Shown: positions 17,509 through 26,586, counted from the stretch's first letter. The stretch is DNA of 64,000 nt from Fictibacillus terranigra (GCF_030412265.1 NZ_JAUHLN010000001.1:1178001-1242000), one strand, 5' to 3'. Program-made: numbers and translations. The notes: generated by a model not told the origin, from the sequence alone.

Positions 17509-18768
17509 ATGGCAATTTTACAAGACTTAGAATTTCGGGGACTCATTAATCAAGTAACCGATCGGGAAGGATTGGAGGAAAAACTGCAGAGCGGCAAAAC
17601 ATCATTCTATTGCGGTTTTGACCCGACAGCGGACAGCCTGCATGTAGGCCACCTTCTTGTCATTTTAACGATGCGCCGCCTTCAGCAGGCTGGGCATCAG
17701 CCTATCCCTCTTGTGGGCGGAGCGACAGGGATGATTGGGGACCCAAGCGGGAAGAAAGCAGAGCGGACATTAAACGAATCCGCTGTGGTTCAACAATGGA
17801 GCGAGCGGATTAAACAGCAGCTTTCAAAGTTCCTGGACTTTAATGCCGAGGATAATCCAGCGAAAATTGCCAATAACTATGAGTGGATCGGGAGCATGGA
17901 CGTCATATCATTCCTCCGTGATGTTGGCAAATATTTCCCGTTGAACTACATGCTTGCAAAAGATTCGGTAGAATCTCGCTTGGAAGCTGGAATTTCCTTT
18001 ACAGAGTTTACGTACATGATCCTTCAATCTTATGATTTCCTTCAATTGTACCGTCAGGAAAACTGCCGTCTGCAGCTTGGCGGAAGCGACCAATGGGGCA
18101 ATATCACTGCCGGTCTGGAACTAATCCGTAAAGCCGGGGAAGAAGAGAGAGCATTCGGATTAACGATCCCGCTCGTAACGAAGAGTGATGGAACAAAGTT
18201 CGGTAAAACAGAAGGCGGAGCGGTCTGGCTCGACCCGGAGAAAACCACTCCTTACGAGTTCTACCAGTTCTGGATCAACACAGATGACCGCGATGTCATC
18301 AAATTCCTGAAGTATTTCTCATTCAAGAGCCACGAAGAGATCAACGAACTTATTGAACAAGTGCAGAGTGCGCCTGAAAAACGTGCTGCACAAAAGGCGC
18401 TTGCAGAAGAGTTGACCGCTCTTGTCCACGGAGAACAGTCATTGGAACAAGCGATCAAAATCTCACAGGCACTTTTCAGCGGACAGCTTTCGGAATTGAC
18501 TGGAGAGGAGATTGAGCAAGGGTTTAAAGATGTTCCGTCCTTTGAGATGGATTCTAAAGAGGATATCGGCCTCATCGACCTTCTTGTAGCAAGCAAGATT
18601 TCTCCATCCAAACGCCAAGCCCGTGAGGATGTAACCAATGGTGCGATCTACATCAACGGCGAACGTTGCCAGGATCTTGAGAAAGTGGTGGGAAGCAGCT
18701 CCCGCATTGACGACCGGTTTGTTGTCATTAGAAGAGGGAAGAAGAAATATTTCTTGATCAGATACTAA
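17509..18768 (+). CDS. tyrS: Tyrosyl-tRNA synthetase
   Basis: Class I aminoacyl-tRNA synthetase charging tRNA-Tyr. In 419 residues it has the HIGH-type motif HVGHL (about 46-50), the KMSKS-type loop KFGKT (about 230-234) and a C-terminal S4-like RNA-binding domain (about 350-419). ATG 17509 follows GAAAGGAG; the open frame extending back to 17389 only reflects the T-box leader. Expression is expected to be induced by tyrosine starvation via the T-box. Terminator follows. Confidence 0.97.
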   Translation: MAILQDLEFRGLINQVTDREGLEEKLQSGKTSFYCGFDPTADSLHVGHLLVILTMRRLQQAGHQPIPLVGGATGMIGDPSGKKAERTLNESAVVQQWSERIKQQLSKFLDFNAEDNPAKIANNYEWIGSMDVISFLRDVGKYFPLNYMLAKDSVESRLEAGISFTEFTYMILQSYDFLQLYRQENCRLQLGGSDQWGNITAGLELIRKAGEEERAFGLTIPLVTKSDGTKFGKTEGGAVWLDPEKTTPYEFYQFWINTDDRDVIKFLKYFSFKSHEEINELIEQVQSAPEKRAAQKALAEELTALVHGEQSLEQAIKISQALFSGQLSELTGEEIEQGFKDVPSFEMDSKEDIGLIDLLVASKISPSKRQAREDVTNGAIYINGERCQDLEKVVGSSSRIDDRFVVIRRGKKKYFLIRY

Positions 18769-18774
18769 TTTTAG

Positions 18775-18805
18775 AACCGGCCCTGATGATTGGGCCGGTT
18801 TTTTT
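18775..18805 (+). terminator. Terminator of tyrS
   Basis: Stem AACCGGCCC (18775-18783) with GGGCCGGTT (18792-18800), then T-run. Confidence 0.88.
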
Positions 18806-18870
18806 ACATTAGCAGCAGATGATGTTTTGAACATAAAGTTATTTAACCCTAAAAATGGGGGACAACAATA

Positions 18871-18900
18871 AAAAAACGCCCCGTAAAAACGAGGCGTTTT
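18871..18900 (-). terminator. Terminator of rpsD
   Basis: On the minus strand, ACGCCTCG pairs with CGGGGCGT with one mismatch, followed by six T. It lies just downstream of the rpsD stop. Confidence 0.8.
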
Positions 18901-18907
18901 CTTAAAC

Positions 18908-19510
18908 TTAACGAGAGTAGAACTCAACGATAAGCTGTTCTGTGATTTCAGCAGGCAATTCAGAACGCTCTGGTAAGCGAGTGAAAGTACCTTCAAGTTT
19001 GTTTTCGTCAAAAGTCAAGAAGTCAGGAACAAAGTTGTTCACTTCGACTGCTTCTTTAATAGCGCTAAGGTTTTGTGACTTTTCACGAACACCGATAACT
19101 GAACCAGGTGCTACGCGGAAAGAAGGAATATCAACGCGCTTTCCGTTTACAGTGATGTGGCCATGGTTTACCAATTGACGAGCAGCACGGCGAGTGCGGG
19201 CAAGACCAAGACGGTAAACGATGCTGTCTAAACGAGACTCAAGAAGGATCATGAAGTTTTCACCATGAATTCCTGCCATTTTGCCAGCATCATTGAAAAT
19301 GCGGCGGAATTGACGCTCATTTACACCATACATATGACGAAGCTTTTGCTTCTCTTGTAATTGTAAACCGTATTCAGAAAGTTTTTTACGTTGGTTAGGA
19401 CCATGTTGTCCTGGAGCGTAAGGACGCTTTGCTAATTCTTTTCCTGTTCCGCTTAGGGAAATACCTAAACGACGGGAAATCTTCCATGTAGAGCCAGTAT
19501 ATCGAGCCAT
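18908..19510 (-). CDS. rpsD: 30S ribosomal protein S4
   Basis: Primary 16S rRNA-binding protein of the small subunit, also an autoregulator in Bacillus. 200 residues, the usual length. It starts [16 protein letters not shown] and has the S4 RNA-binding motif [13 protein letters not shown] near residues 92-104. It is of the zinc-free type, since the N-terminal four-Cys motif is absent. The start at 19510 has GGAGGAG seven bases upstream; longer in-frame starts are ignored. It is monocistronic with its own promoter and a leader of about 190 bases. Confidence 0.97.
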   Translation of the reverse strand: MARYTGSTWKISRRLGISLSGTGKELAKRPYAPGQHGPNQRKKLSEYGLQLQEKQKLRHMYGVNERQFRRIFNDAGKMAGIHGENFMILLESRLDSIVYRLGLARTRRAARQLVNHGHITVNGKRVDIPSFRVAPGSVIGVREKSQNLSAIKEAVEVNNFVPDFLTFDENKLEGTFTRLPERSELPAEITEQLIVEFYSR

Positions 19511-19701
19511 GAATGACTCCTCCTTCACGTGTTTTGTTTTTGTAAAACAATACAGTGACTGTCTTCTTTTCATGTGATCATTTTGTTGATCTATACCTTC
19601 ACTTCAGCAGCCATGAAGCTACGCGATATACCATGACAATTGGCAAAGCCATGTAACAAAATGAAACAAATGACGAACACAGTGCCGCTTTATTTTACAC
19701 A
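19511..19701 (-). promoter_or_regulatory. rpsD 5' leader, probable S4 autoregulatory RNA
   Basis: About 190 transcribed bases lie between the promoter and the rpsD start. B. subtilis rpsD carries a structured leader bound by S4, and by position and length this is the equivalent. I did not verify the pseudoknot by folding. Confidence 0.55.
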
Positions 19702-19707
19702 AAGAAT

Positions 19708-19736
19708 AGTATATGTTTTTTTGCGTGCCAAGTCAA
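19708..19736 (-). promoter_or_regulatory. Sigma-A promoter of rpsD
   Basis: On the minus strand, TTGACT (19736-19731), a 17-base spacer and TATACT (19713-19708). The rest of the gap to 19864 shows no clear signal for the plus-strand gene beyond its ribosome site. Confidence 0.85.
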
Positions 19737-19864
19737 GAGCCAGTCTTTATTTAATGAAATCAGGTTAACTGCTGCTGAATACAATAATATCACAGGGGAA
19801 GGAATTGGGTTTCTGTGGGAGAAAGAATATAGAAAGCGCTTACAAACAGAAGGGGTGCATATCT

Positions 19865-21070
19865 ATGAAGTCCAATTATTTTGAAACCAATGCCATACAT
19901 GCGGGGTATGAGGACAGCGGACACGGGGGGAGTTTGGCTCCTCCGATCTATCAGACCTCTACTTTCGTATTTCCTGATGCAGAAACGGGTGAACGGAGAT
20001 TTGCCGGGGAAGAAGCAGGGTATGTTTATTCCCGGCTCAAGAATCCGACCGTGGCCATGCTCGAGGAGAGAATGGCTGAACTTGAAGGAGGGGAGAGGGG
20101 GCTGGCATTCGCCTCCGGTATGGCGGCAGTTTCTGCTGTACTCCTCGGACTGTCAAAAACGGGGGACCATATTCTGTGTTCGGAAGGAATCTACGGCTGT
20201 ACTTTCGGGCTTTTGCAGTACATGAAACACCATCTGCAAATTGCGCATTCGCTCATTCCAATGGAGAATGAAGCTTCCTTAGAAGCCTCGATCCACCCGG
20301 ACACTTCATTGATTTACATTGAATCGCCGATCAATCCGACGATGAAACTCATTGATTTAGAAATGGTGGTCAGTGTTGCGAAAGAAAAGAATATTCCTGT
20401 GATTGTGGATAATACATTTTGTTCGCCATACTTGCAGCAGCCTTTGAAAATGGGCTGTGATATTGTCGTTCACAGTGCTACGAAATATCTCTGCGGCCAT
20501 GGAGATGTAATCGGTGGAATTGCGGTAGGAAGACAGGACGTGATGCAGCATATCGCAATGACAGCACAGAAGGATATCGGCGGAATCATGTCGCCGTTTG
20601 AAGCGTGGCTGCTTTTAAGGGGCATCAAGACATTGCCAGTCAGAATGGACCGGCATTGTGATAACGCGGAACGAATCGCGGTATTATTGAAAAGGCATCC
20701 TGCCATAAAGGCTATCTTTTTCCCGGGAGATCCAGACTTCGCCCAGTACGAGGCAGGGAAAAAACAGATGAAAAAAGCAGGAGGGATGATCAGTTTTTTA
20801 ATAAAAGGAGGAAAGCAAGAAGCTCAAGCGTTGATGAACGCATTAAAGCTTGTCAAAATTGCTGTCAGCCTTGGGGACGCCGAAACGCTGATCCAGCATC
20901 CAGCGACCATGACCCATGCCGTAGTGCCGGAGGAGGAGAGAGAAAAGATGGGGATCAGCCAGAATCTTTTGCGTCTATCCGTTGGTCTTGAAGCGTGGCA
21001 GGATATTTGGGGTGATCTCGAGCAAGCCCTTCAGAGTGTTTATCAAACAGAAGACCACATCGTGAGATAA
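19865..21070 (+). CDS. Methionine gamma-lyase-like PLP enzyme (Cys/Met metabolism family)
   Basis: PLP-dependent trans-sulfuration-family enzyme of 401 residues. The PLP lysine is Lys207 in SATKYLCGHGDVIGG, with Asp182 (VDNTF) and Tyr110 in expected places. IYGCTF (109-114) carries Cys112, equivalent to the cysteine (Cys116 in Pseudomonas putida) that marks methionine gamma-lyases. Together with CGHGDV this points to alpha,gamma-elimination of methionine to methanethiol, 2-oxobutyrate and ammonia. Cystathionine gamma-lyase activity is the main alternative. ATG 19865 follows AAGGGGTG. It is convergent with a methionine sulfoxide reductase gene, sharing a terminator. Confidence 0.85.
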   Translation: MKSNYFETNAIHAGYEDSGHGGSLAPPIYQTSTFVFPDAETGERRFAGEEAGYVYSRLKNPTVAMLEERMAELEGGERGLAFASGMAAVSAVLLGLSKTGDHILCSEGIYGCTFGLLQYMKHHLQIAHSLIPMENEASLEASIHPDTSLIYIESPINPTMKLIDLEMVVSVAKEKNIPVIVDNTFCSPYLQQPLKMGCDIVVHSATKYLCGHGDVIGGIAVGRQDVMQHIAMTAQKDIGGIMSPFEAWLLLRGIKTLPVRMDRHCDNAERIAVLLKRHPAIKAIFFPGDPDFAQYEAGKKQMKKAGGMISFLIKGGKQEAQALMNALKLVKIAVSLGDAETLIQHPATMTHAVVPEEEREKMGISQNLLRLSVGLEAWQDIWGDLEQALQSVYQTEDHIVR

Positions 21071-21072
21071 AA

Positions 21073-21113
21073 GGAACGGCCCGGATACAATCCGGAGCCG
21101 TTCTTTATTTAAA
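21073..21113. terminator. Bidirectional terminator between the lyase and msrC-type genes
   Basis: GAACGGC-CCGGAT (21074-21086) pairs with ATCCGG-A-GCCGTTC (21090-21103) with one bulge. A T-rich tract follows on the plus strand and CTTTTA on the minus strand. Confidence 0.75.
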
Positions 21114-21594
21114 TATGCTTGTTCAGTTCTTCGACAAATCGCTCGAGCCAAACTTTATCAATTTCATCAAACCTGTTTTTTTCAGGGCTGTCAATATCCA
21201 GAACGCCAAACAGCTGGCCTTCCTTGATGATGGGAACGACAATCTCTGATTGGGAGGCAGCATCACAGGCGATATGGCCTGGAAACTGGTGGACATCCTC
21301 CACAACGATGGTTTTCTGCTCTTTCGCTGCTGTGCCACAGACTCCTTTTCCAAGCGGAATTCTCACACAGGCAGGCAATCCCTGAAATGGTCCTAGAACG
21401 AGCTGGTCTGACAGTTCTTCATATTCATAAAATCCTACCCAGTTAATGGCGGGGAGGAACTGGTTTAATAGCGCTGAGGCATTTGCCAGATTAGCGGTAA
21501 TGCTGGTTTCGCCTTCTAAAAGGGCACGGAGCTGCTTGATGACCAGATCGTATCCTTTTTCGCGATTTTGACTGTAATTTTCGACTGTAAACAT
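21109..21594 (-). CDS. Free methionine-(R)-sulfoxide reductase (GAF domain, YtsP)
   Basis: Single GAF-domain enzyme of 161 residues that reduces free methionine-R-sulfoxide. The three cysteines of the family are present at 76 (LPACVR), 86 (GVCGTA) and 110 (HIACDA). Their spacing of 10 and 24 is the same as Cys84, Cys94 and Cys118 of E. coli fRMsr. The second of two in-frame ATGs (21594) is preferred because the first abuts the GGGGG ribosome site. Divergent from refZ. Juxtaposition with the methionine gamma-lyase suggests a local theme of free methionine handling, but the genes are on opposite strands and not co-transcribed. Confidence 0.9.
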   Translation of the reverse strand: MFTVENYSQNREKGYDLVIKQLRALLEGETSITANLANASALLNQFLPAINWVGFYEYEELSDQLVLGPFQGLPACVRIPLGKGVCGTAAKEQKTIVVEDVHQFPGHIACDAASQSEIVVPIIKEGQLFGVLDIDSPEKNRFDEIDKVWLERFVEELNKHI

Positions 21595-21651
21595 GAACAT
21601 CCCCCTTTTTATGCTAGCCGTCTCTCACCATCTTATCAAAAATTGTAGAAG

Positions 21652-21673
21652 AATACACCCGAACAGGTGTATT
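21652..21673. promoter_or_regulatory. Palindromic operator candidate between msrC-type gene and refZ
   Basis: AATACACC (21652-21659) and GGTGTATT (21666-21673) are perfect inverted 8-mers separated by six bases, in the divergent promoter region. No T-run follows, so an operator is more likely than a terminator. The right half overlaps a sequence matching 12 of 14 positions of the Bacillus LexA box (CGAACAGGTGTATT, 21660-21673). RefZ, a TetR-family protein encoded 76 bases downstream, is another candidate ligand. Confidence 0.4.
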
Positions 21674-21748
21674 TGTCGAGCGATTATTAAAGGGGAATAC
21701 CGGTTTTTCAGCGAAAAAAGAAGTATTAAGAAGGGTGGTGGATGCAGT

Positions 21749-22432
21749 ATGTCAAAAGATCAGATGGCTACCAAAATAAAAATTGCCGAAGCTGCGATTG
21801 AGTTGTTTACTAACCAGGGGTATCAAGGCACCTCGGTCCGGCAGATCTCCAAAAGAGCCGGTGTAAATCTTGCACTTGTTTCCTATCATTTTGGAGGAAA
21901 GCAAGGCTTGCTTGAGGAATTGATTTCTTCTTTTTATGAAGGATATATCCGCAAAATCGAATTGGTTTATCATACGTCGACGGAGTATTCAATGAAAGAT
22001 CAGCTTCTAACTCTCATTGAAAATGTCCTGCATTACCAGTTGAAGCAGCCTGATCTGTCACGCTTCGTCCATCGCGAAATGACACTTGATTCCACATTGG
22101 TGAGGGAAGTGATGACCACTTATCTCTCTAAAGAAAAATATTTTTATGACATGATTTTTGAGAAGGGCATGAAAAGAAAGGAGTTTCATAAACAGCCTGT
22201 CATGCTTCTGACCATGCAGCTTAGAAATCTTCTCATCATGCCTTTTCTTCATCCTTTATATATTTCCGAGGTCTTCTATACGGCTCCCCATGATCCTTTG
22301 TTTGTTACTCAATATGTGAGTTTCATCAATAAGTGGCTGGATCATTCGGTGTGTATCCCTCCAAAGAAGAATCCTATTCTTTCTGCAGTGCAGAATCCAT
22401 TATTTTCTTTGCAGGGAAAGTGGAATGGATAA
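21749..22432 (+). CDS. refZ: TetR-family regulator RefZ (FtsZ regulator)
   Basis: TetR-type DNA-binding protein of 227 residues. Helix-turn-helix residues are at about 24-50 (TSVRQISKRAGVNLALVSYHF), followed by a ligand/dimer domain. RefZ of B. subtilis (YttP) binds sites near the origin and helps position FtsZ rings during sporulation. It also lies next to hisJ and ezrA, as here. The start at 21749 has AAGGGTGG upstream and matches the family N-terminus; an open frame back to 21593 is fortuitous. The 3' end overlaps the convergent hisJ gene by 33 bases. Confidence 0.88.
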   Translation: MSKDQMATKIKIAEAAIELFTNQGYQGTSVRQISKRAGVNLALVSYHFGGKQGLLEELISSFYEGYIRKIELVYHTSTEYSMKDQLLTLIENVLHYQLKQPDLSRFVHREMTLDSTLVREVMTTYLSKEKYFYDMIFEKGMKRKEFHKQPVMLLTMQLRNLLIMPFLHPLYISEVFYTAPHDPLFVTQYVSFINKWLDHSVCIPPKKNPILSAVQNPLFSLQGKWNG

Positions 22433-23239
22433 AACATCTCGTTGTATCAGTTCCTCATAGCCTTTCCCCAATCCCTTTGCACTATGGGCATCCGATCCAT
22501 AGACGAGAGGGATTTTCTGTTTAGCGGCCTCCCTGACTACCCAATGGGGAGGATAGGGCTCTTTGCAGAACGGTTTGAACAATCCTGCGCTGTTGTAGTC
22601 CAGTTCACATCCGTGTTTCTTGATTAATTCCAATATTGTCAGAATGTCCTTATGAAAGGATCCTTCTGTTGGATAGAGCTTTTGAAATTTTTGGGCAAGC
22701 GTGATATGGCCGATTCTAATTGGTTTATATTTTCCTAAATCACATGTAATGGACTTTGCAAGTGTTTTATAATAAGCGCTGTAAACCTCTTCAGTACTTC
22801 CGAATGAACGAATCATTTCACCAAACATGCCCTCGCTGTAGTCAATGCAAAAATATTGGCTGTCCATCTTAAGGAAATGAACAGAAAGAATCGAGTCATC
22901 CAGCTTGGGACCAACTTCGTCTAAAAAATCTTTTGTCTCCTTCTCCCAGCCATCAATGTAGTCTACCTCTAACCCGATATTAATGGAGATTGCCTTACTG
23001 TAATATTGTTTTAATGCTGACAGCTCGTTTAAGTAAGCAGGGAGATTTCCCCTTTCCATCCCAGAGTCTTTTTCCGGTACAGGGTCGATGAACCCGGCAG
23101 GCAGGGGAGCATGCTCGGTAAACGTCATACCGGACATGCCGGAATCGATCGCTCTTTCTATATATAGAGAGAGGGGATCGGCTGTGCCATGGGGACAGAA
23201 CGGGGTATGTACATGGCCATCATATAAAGTAGACATCAT
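22400..23239 (-). CDS. hisJ: Histidinol-phosphatase HisJ (PHP family)
   Basis: Metal-dependent phosphatase for the penultimate reaction of histidine synthesis, L-histidinol phosphate to histidinol. It has 279 residues of the PHP fold: DGHVHTPFCPHGT (8-20), FTEHAPLP (about 40-47), LEVDYI (about 90-95), SVHFL and C-terminal GSDAHSAKGLG, all with metal-binding His/Asp/Glu. Two tandem ATGs (23239, 23236) follow GGAGG; the second has better spacing. Its 3' end overlaps refZ on the other strand. The other histidine genes are not in this window. Confidence 0.92.
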   Translation of the reverse strand: MMSTLYDGHVHTPFCPHGTADPLSLYIERAIDSGMSGMTFTEHAPLPAGFIDPVPEKDSGMERGNLPAYLNELSALKQYYSKAISINIGLEVDYIDGWEKETKDFLDEVGPKLDDSILSVHFLKMDSQYFCIDYSEGMFGEMIRSFGSTEEVYSAYYKTLAKSITCDLGKYKPIRIGHITLAQKFQKLYPTEGSFHKDILTILELIKKHGCELDYNSAGLFKPFCKEPYPPHWVVREAAKQKIPLVYGSDAHSAKGLGKGYEELIQRDVLSIPLSLQRK

Positions 23240-23412
23240 TAACCTCCTGAGTTGTGATATGGGATTCGTTAGCTTTGATATATATGTAAAAAAATTATGG
23301 TTTTTTTCATTTTTTTTTAGTCAAAATTCGGTTTTACATGTTATCATAAGAACATTGAGTCAGCTTTGGACAAGCGAAAAAGCATACGAAAACGCTGGAT
23401 CTTTCAAAAAAA

Positions 23413-23441
23413 TTGCACCATTTAATTATTACAATTAAAAT
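23413..23441 (+). promoter_or_regulatory. Sigma-A promoter of ezrA
   Basis: TTGCAC (23413-23418), a 17-base spacer and TAAAAT (23436-23441). Confidence 0.7.
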
Positions 23442-23509
23442 TAAACAATTGTAACATCATTATTACATAGATTTTGCAGTTTTGCAGAAAGGAAGAAAGG
23501 GTGCTTCCT

Positions 23510-25201
23510 ATGACATACATAATTGCCGCAGTAGTTGTTTTAATCGCTGTCGTTGTTTTTGGCTCCTTTTCACGCAAACGGATTTATAAGCAGATTGACC
23601 GACTGGAATCTTGGAAAATGGACATTATGAACCGTCCGCTGACAGAAGAAATTTCCAAGGTCAAAGGGCTTACGATGGTTGGCGAAACGGAAGAGAAATT
23701 TGAGTCATGGCGCAACGACTGGGACGAGATGGTCACGGTTGAACTTCCAAATATGGAAGAGGCTCTCTTTGATGCCGAAGAGAGTGCAGACAAATACCGC
23801 TTCGGGAAGGCGAAAGGGATTCTTCATCATATTGAATCCCGCATGCAGGCCATGGAAGAACGGATTAAAGCCATATCATCTGAGATTGATGAACTGATTA
23901 CAAGTGAAGAACTAAACAGGGAAGATATTATCGAAGCCAAGGAGCAATTCAGCGAGGCGAAAAAGTATTTTCTGACGCATTCCCGGTCTTTGGGAAAAAC
24001 AGCGGTTCTGTTTGAAGGGGAGTTTACAGAAGTCAATGCAAAGTTCGTTCAGTTCGACGAATTGACCTCACAGGGCAACCACCTCGAAGCCCGAAAAATT
24101 CTTGTAGAAAGCATTGAAAAATTAAAAGAAGCCAGATCCAAAATGGAAGCTGTTCCAGAACTGCTTGTGATGCTATTATCTGATTTGCCTTCAAGTCTTA
24201 AAGATCTTCAGGATGGATTCTTTGATATGGAACAGCAGGGTTATGTCCTTAATCACATCGGGATCGATAAAGAAATCACAGCGATGAATGAGAACATTTC
24301 CAAATTGCTCGAGAAAGTGTACGCACTTGAAATCGAAGAGACACAAAAAGGCATTGAACAATTAAATGCTGAAATCGATCAGTTATATGATCTGCTTGAA
24401 AATGAAGTGATTTCCAAGCAGTTTGTCATTAAAGAGAAGGAAGTGATCCTTCAATCACTGTCTGATTTACAGCTGGATATGGAAAAAATCCGTGCAGAAG
24501 CGGATATGGTAGCCCTCAGCTATCAGCTTGACCATTCAGATGTAGAGGTTCATAAGCGTCTGGAAAAATTGTTCACTAAGCTGCAAACAAGGTTCTCCAT
24601 CATCGAAGAGTCGATCGCCGAAAAGAGGGACTCCTATTCCGTCATTCGAGAAATGATGCAGGAGATGGCCGTTCAGCTGGAAGACTTGAAAAGATCCAAC
24701 CATGAGTACCAAGAGAAGCTGATCAGCTTAAGAAAAGATGAGCTGCAAACAAAGGAAAAGCTGAAGGAACTCCGAAGAAAGCTGCTTGAGGCAAGAAGAA
24801 TGGTGCAGAAAAGCAATTTGCCAGGCCTGCCTGACCACTATCTGGTGACGATTGAAAAAGCTGAAAGCTATATTATAGAAGTTTCAAAACGTCTGGATGA
24901 TAAACCGCTGGAAATTGCAGAGGTTACAGAAGTGCTGGAAAAAGCGCTTGAAGCCGTAGAAGAAGGCTACAGGGAAACAGCTGAAATCATCGAAACAGCG
25001 CTTCTTGCAGAAAAACTTATTCAATATGGAAACCGGTACAGAAGCTCCCATTCCTCTGTTTCTGTACGGCTGATTGAAGCAGAAATTGCTTTCCGCAATT
25101 ATCAATATGAAGAGGCACTTACCATTGCGGGTACGGCAATCGAGAGCGTGCAGCCAGGGATCCTAAAAGAAATGGAAATCAAATTAAAGCAAAAGATTTA
25201 A
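23510..25201 (+). CDS. ezrA: Septation ring formation regulator EzrA
   Basis: Membrane-anchored negative regulator of FtsZ ring assembly and division-site coordinator. The 563-residue protein has one N-terminal membrane segment (about residues 3-22), then almost entirely spectrin-like coiled coil in the cytoplasm. The conserved QNR-patch region appears near the C-terminus as IQYGNRYR (about 503-510). The length equals B. subtilis EzrA. ATG 23510 follows AGAAAGGGTG. Monocistronic, with its own promoter and terminator, and adjacent to refZ, another division factor. Confidence 0.96.
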   Translation: MTYIIAAVVVLIAVVVFGSFSRKRIYKQIDRLESWKMDIMNRPLTEEISKVKGLTMVGETEEKFESWRNDWDEMVTVELPNMEEALFDAEESADKYRFGKAKGILHHIESRMQAMEERIKAISSEIDELITSEELNREDIIEAKEQFSEAKKYFLTHSRSLGKTAVLFEGEFTEVNAKFVQFDELTSQGNHLEARKILVESIEKLKEARSKMEAVPELLVMLLSDLPSSLKDLQDGFFDMEQQGYVLNHIGIDKEITAMNENISKLLEKVYALEIEETQKGIEQLNAEIDQLYDLLENEVISKQFVIKEKEVILQSLSDLQLDMEKIRAEADMVALSYQLDHSDVEVHKRLEKLFTKLQTRFSIIEESIAEKRDSYSVIREMMQEMAVQLEDLKRSNHEYQEKLISLRKDELQTKEKLKELRRKLLEARRMVQKSNLPGLPDHYLVTIEKAESYIIEVSKRLDDKPLEIAEVTEVLEKALEAVEEGYRETAEIIETALLAEKLIQYGNRYRSSHSSVSVRLIEAEIAFRNYQYEEALTIAGTAIESVQPGILKEMEIKLKQKI

Positions 25202-25208
25202 GGTGAAA

Positions 25209-25236
25209 GCTGGGACCTATGGTTCCAGCCTTTTTA
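25209..25236 (+). terminator. Terminator of ezrA
   Basis: Stem GCTGGGACC (25209-25217) with GGTTCCAGC (25221-25229, one G-T pair), then T-run. Confidence 0.8.
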
Positions 25237-25370
25237 TTATGAAATATGCTGAGTACAGCAGCTGGGGAATGGCTGAAATTGTTTGTTAAGGATTTTCCAT
25301 GCTCCAATTTAATTTAATTGTTTTATGGAAAGATAAAGAGAGGCCAGCAGAGTTTCAACATAAAATACGA

Positions 25371-25399
25371 TTTTTTCTTTTAATCGATTATGGTATTAT
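25371..25399 (+). promoter_or_regulatory. Extended -10 promoter of nifZ-thiI
   Basis: TGGTATTAT (25391-25399) with a T-only -35 region at 25371-25376. Confidence 0.5.
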
Positions 25400-25441
25400 A
25401 AAATGATGTGTAGAATAAGTGCGTTAGACGGAGGAGCCAAC

Positions 25442-26581
25442 ATGATTTATTTTGACAATAGTGCAACAACGAAACCTTACAAAGAAGTTCTGGATGCTTT
25501 TGTTACTGTTTCACAGAATTATTTCGCCAATCCTTCCTCCATACATTCCAAAGGCGGAGAAACAGAAAGGTTAATATTCCAGGCTCGAAAAACCGCAGCA
25601 GGCCTGCTGAAAGTGAAACCAGCCGAAATCATATTTACTTCCGGAGGAACGGAAGGAAATAATACAGCAATAAAAGGAATAGCATTAAAGCATCAGGAGC
25701 GTGGAAAGCATCTCATCACCACTGAAGTGGAGCATGCCTCCTCCTATGAAACGTTTCATTATTTGGAGTCTCTGGGCTTTGAGGTCACATATCTTCCGGT
25801 AAACTCCTCTGGAGAAATTTCCTTGGAAGAACTGGAGAACAGCATTAGAAAAGATACAATTCTTGTCTCCCTGCTCCATGTGAATAATGAAGTTGGCACG
25901 ATTCAGCCGATCGTGGATGCAGGGAAGATCCTGAAAAATTTCCCTAAAGTATTTTTCCATGTGGACCATGTTCAGGGAATAGGGAAAGTACCGTTGCCAT
26001 TCAAAGAGGCAGCCATTGACCTGTGTACAATGTCAGGACATAAATTCCATGGTTTAAAAGGCACAGGTATCCTTTACAAAAGAGAAGGTGTTACCCTTTC
26101 ACCCCTCTTAACTGGAGGAGAGCAGGAAGTAAATGTGCGTGCCGGAACTGAAAATGTGGCGGGGATTGTTTCCATCGCGAAAGCACTGCGCATGACGTTT
26201 GATCGAATGGAACAAGGCATTAAAAGCATGGAGCTTGTGAAAAAGAGACTCATGGGTGAACTGTCTGTTATGGAGGGTATAACAATCAATACACCGGCCA
26301 ATGCCGCTCCGCATATTATCAACTTTTCCATACATGGAGTGAAGCCTGAGGTGATGATCCATACGCTCGATCAAAAAGAGATATATGTCTCCACCCGCTC
26401 TGCCTGTTCATCGAAACAGGCAGGTGCGAGCAGGATTCTGCTTGCTATGGGACTGGGGGAAAAGAAGGCGGGCACAGCGATTCGGGTCAGCCTGTCATTC
26501 GATAATACACTCGATGAAGCTGAAGTTTTTCTAAAAGAATTAAAAAACGCAGTGGTTCAGCTGCAAACAGTAATGGGGTAA
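25442..26581 (+). CDS. nifZ: Cysteine desulfurase NifZ (ThiI sulfur donor)
   Basis: PLP-dependent enzyme of 379 residues that removes sulfur from cysteine and holds it as a persulfide. PLP Lys201 is in SGHKFHGLKG, and catalytic Cys322 is in STRSACSSKQAG, the short-loop class. In B. subtilis NifZ works specifically with ThiI for 4-thiouridine formation in tRNA. The gene lies five bases upstream of thiI, confirming that pairing. ATG 25442 has a GGAGGAG site; the frame extension to 25403 is disregarded. Confidence 0.94.
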   Translation: MIYFDNSATTKPYKEVLDAFVTVSQNYFANPSSIHSKGGETERLIFQARKTAAGLLKVKPAEIIFTSGGTEGNNTAIKGIALKHQERGKHLITTEVEHASSYETFHYLESLGFEVTYLPVNSSGEISLEELENSIRKDTILVSLLHVNNEVGTIQPIVDAGKILKNFPKVFFHVDHVQGIGKVPLPFKEAAIDLCTMSGHKFHGLKGTGILYKREGVTLSPLLTGGEQEVNVRAGTENVAGIVSIAKALRMTFDRMEQGIKSMELVKKRLMGELSVMEGITINTPANAAPHIINFSIHGVKPEVMIHTLDQKEIYVSTRSACSSKQAGASRILLAMGLGEKKAGTAIRVSLSFDNTLDEAEVFLKELKNAVVQLQTVMG

Positions 26582-26586
26582 ATAGA

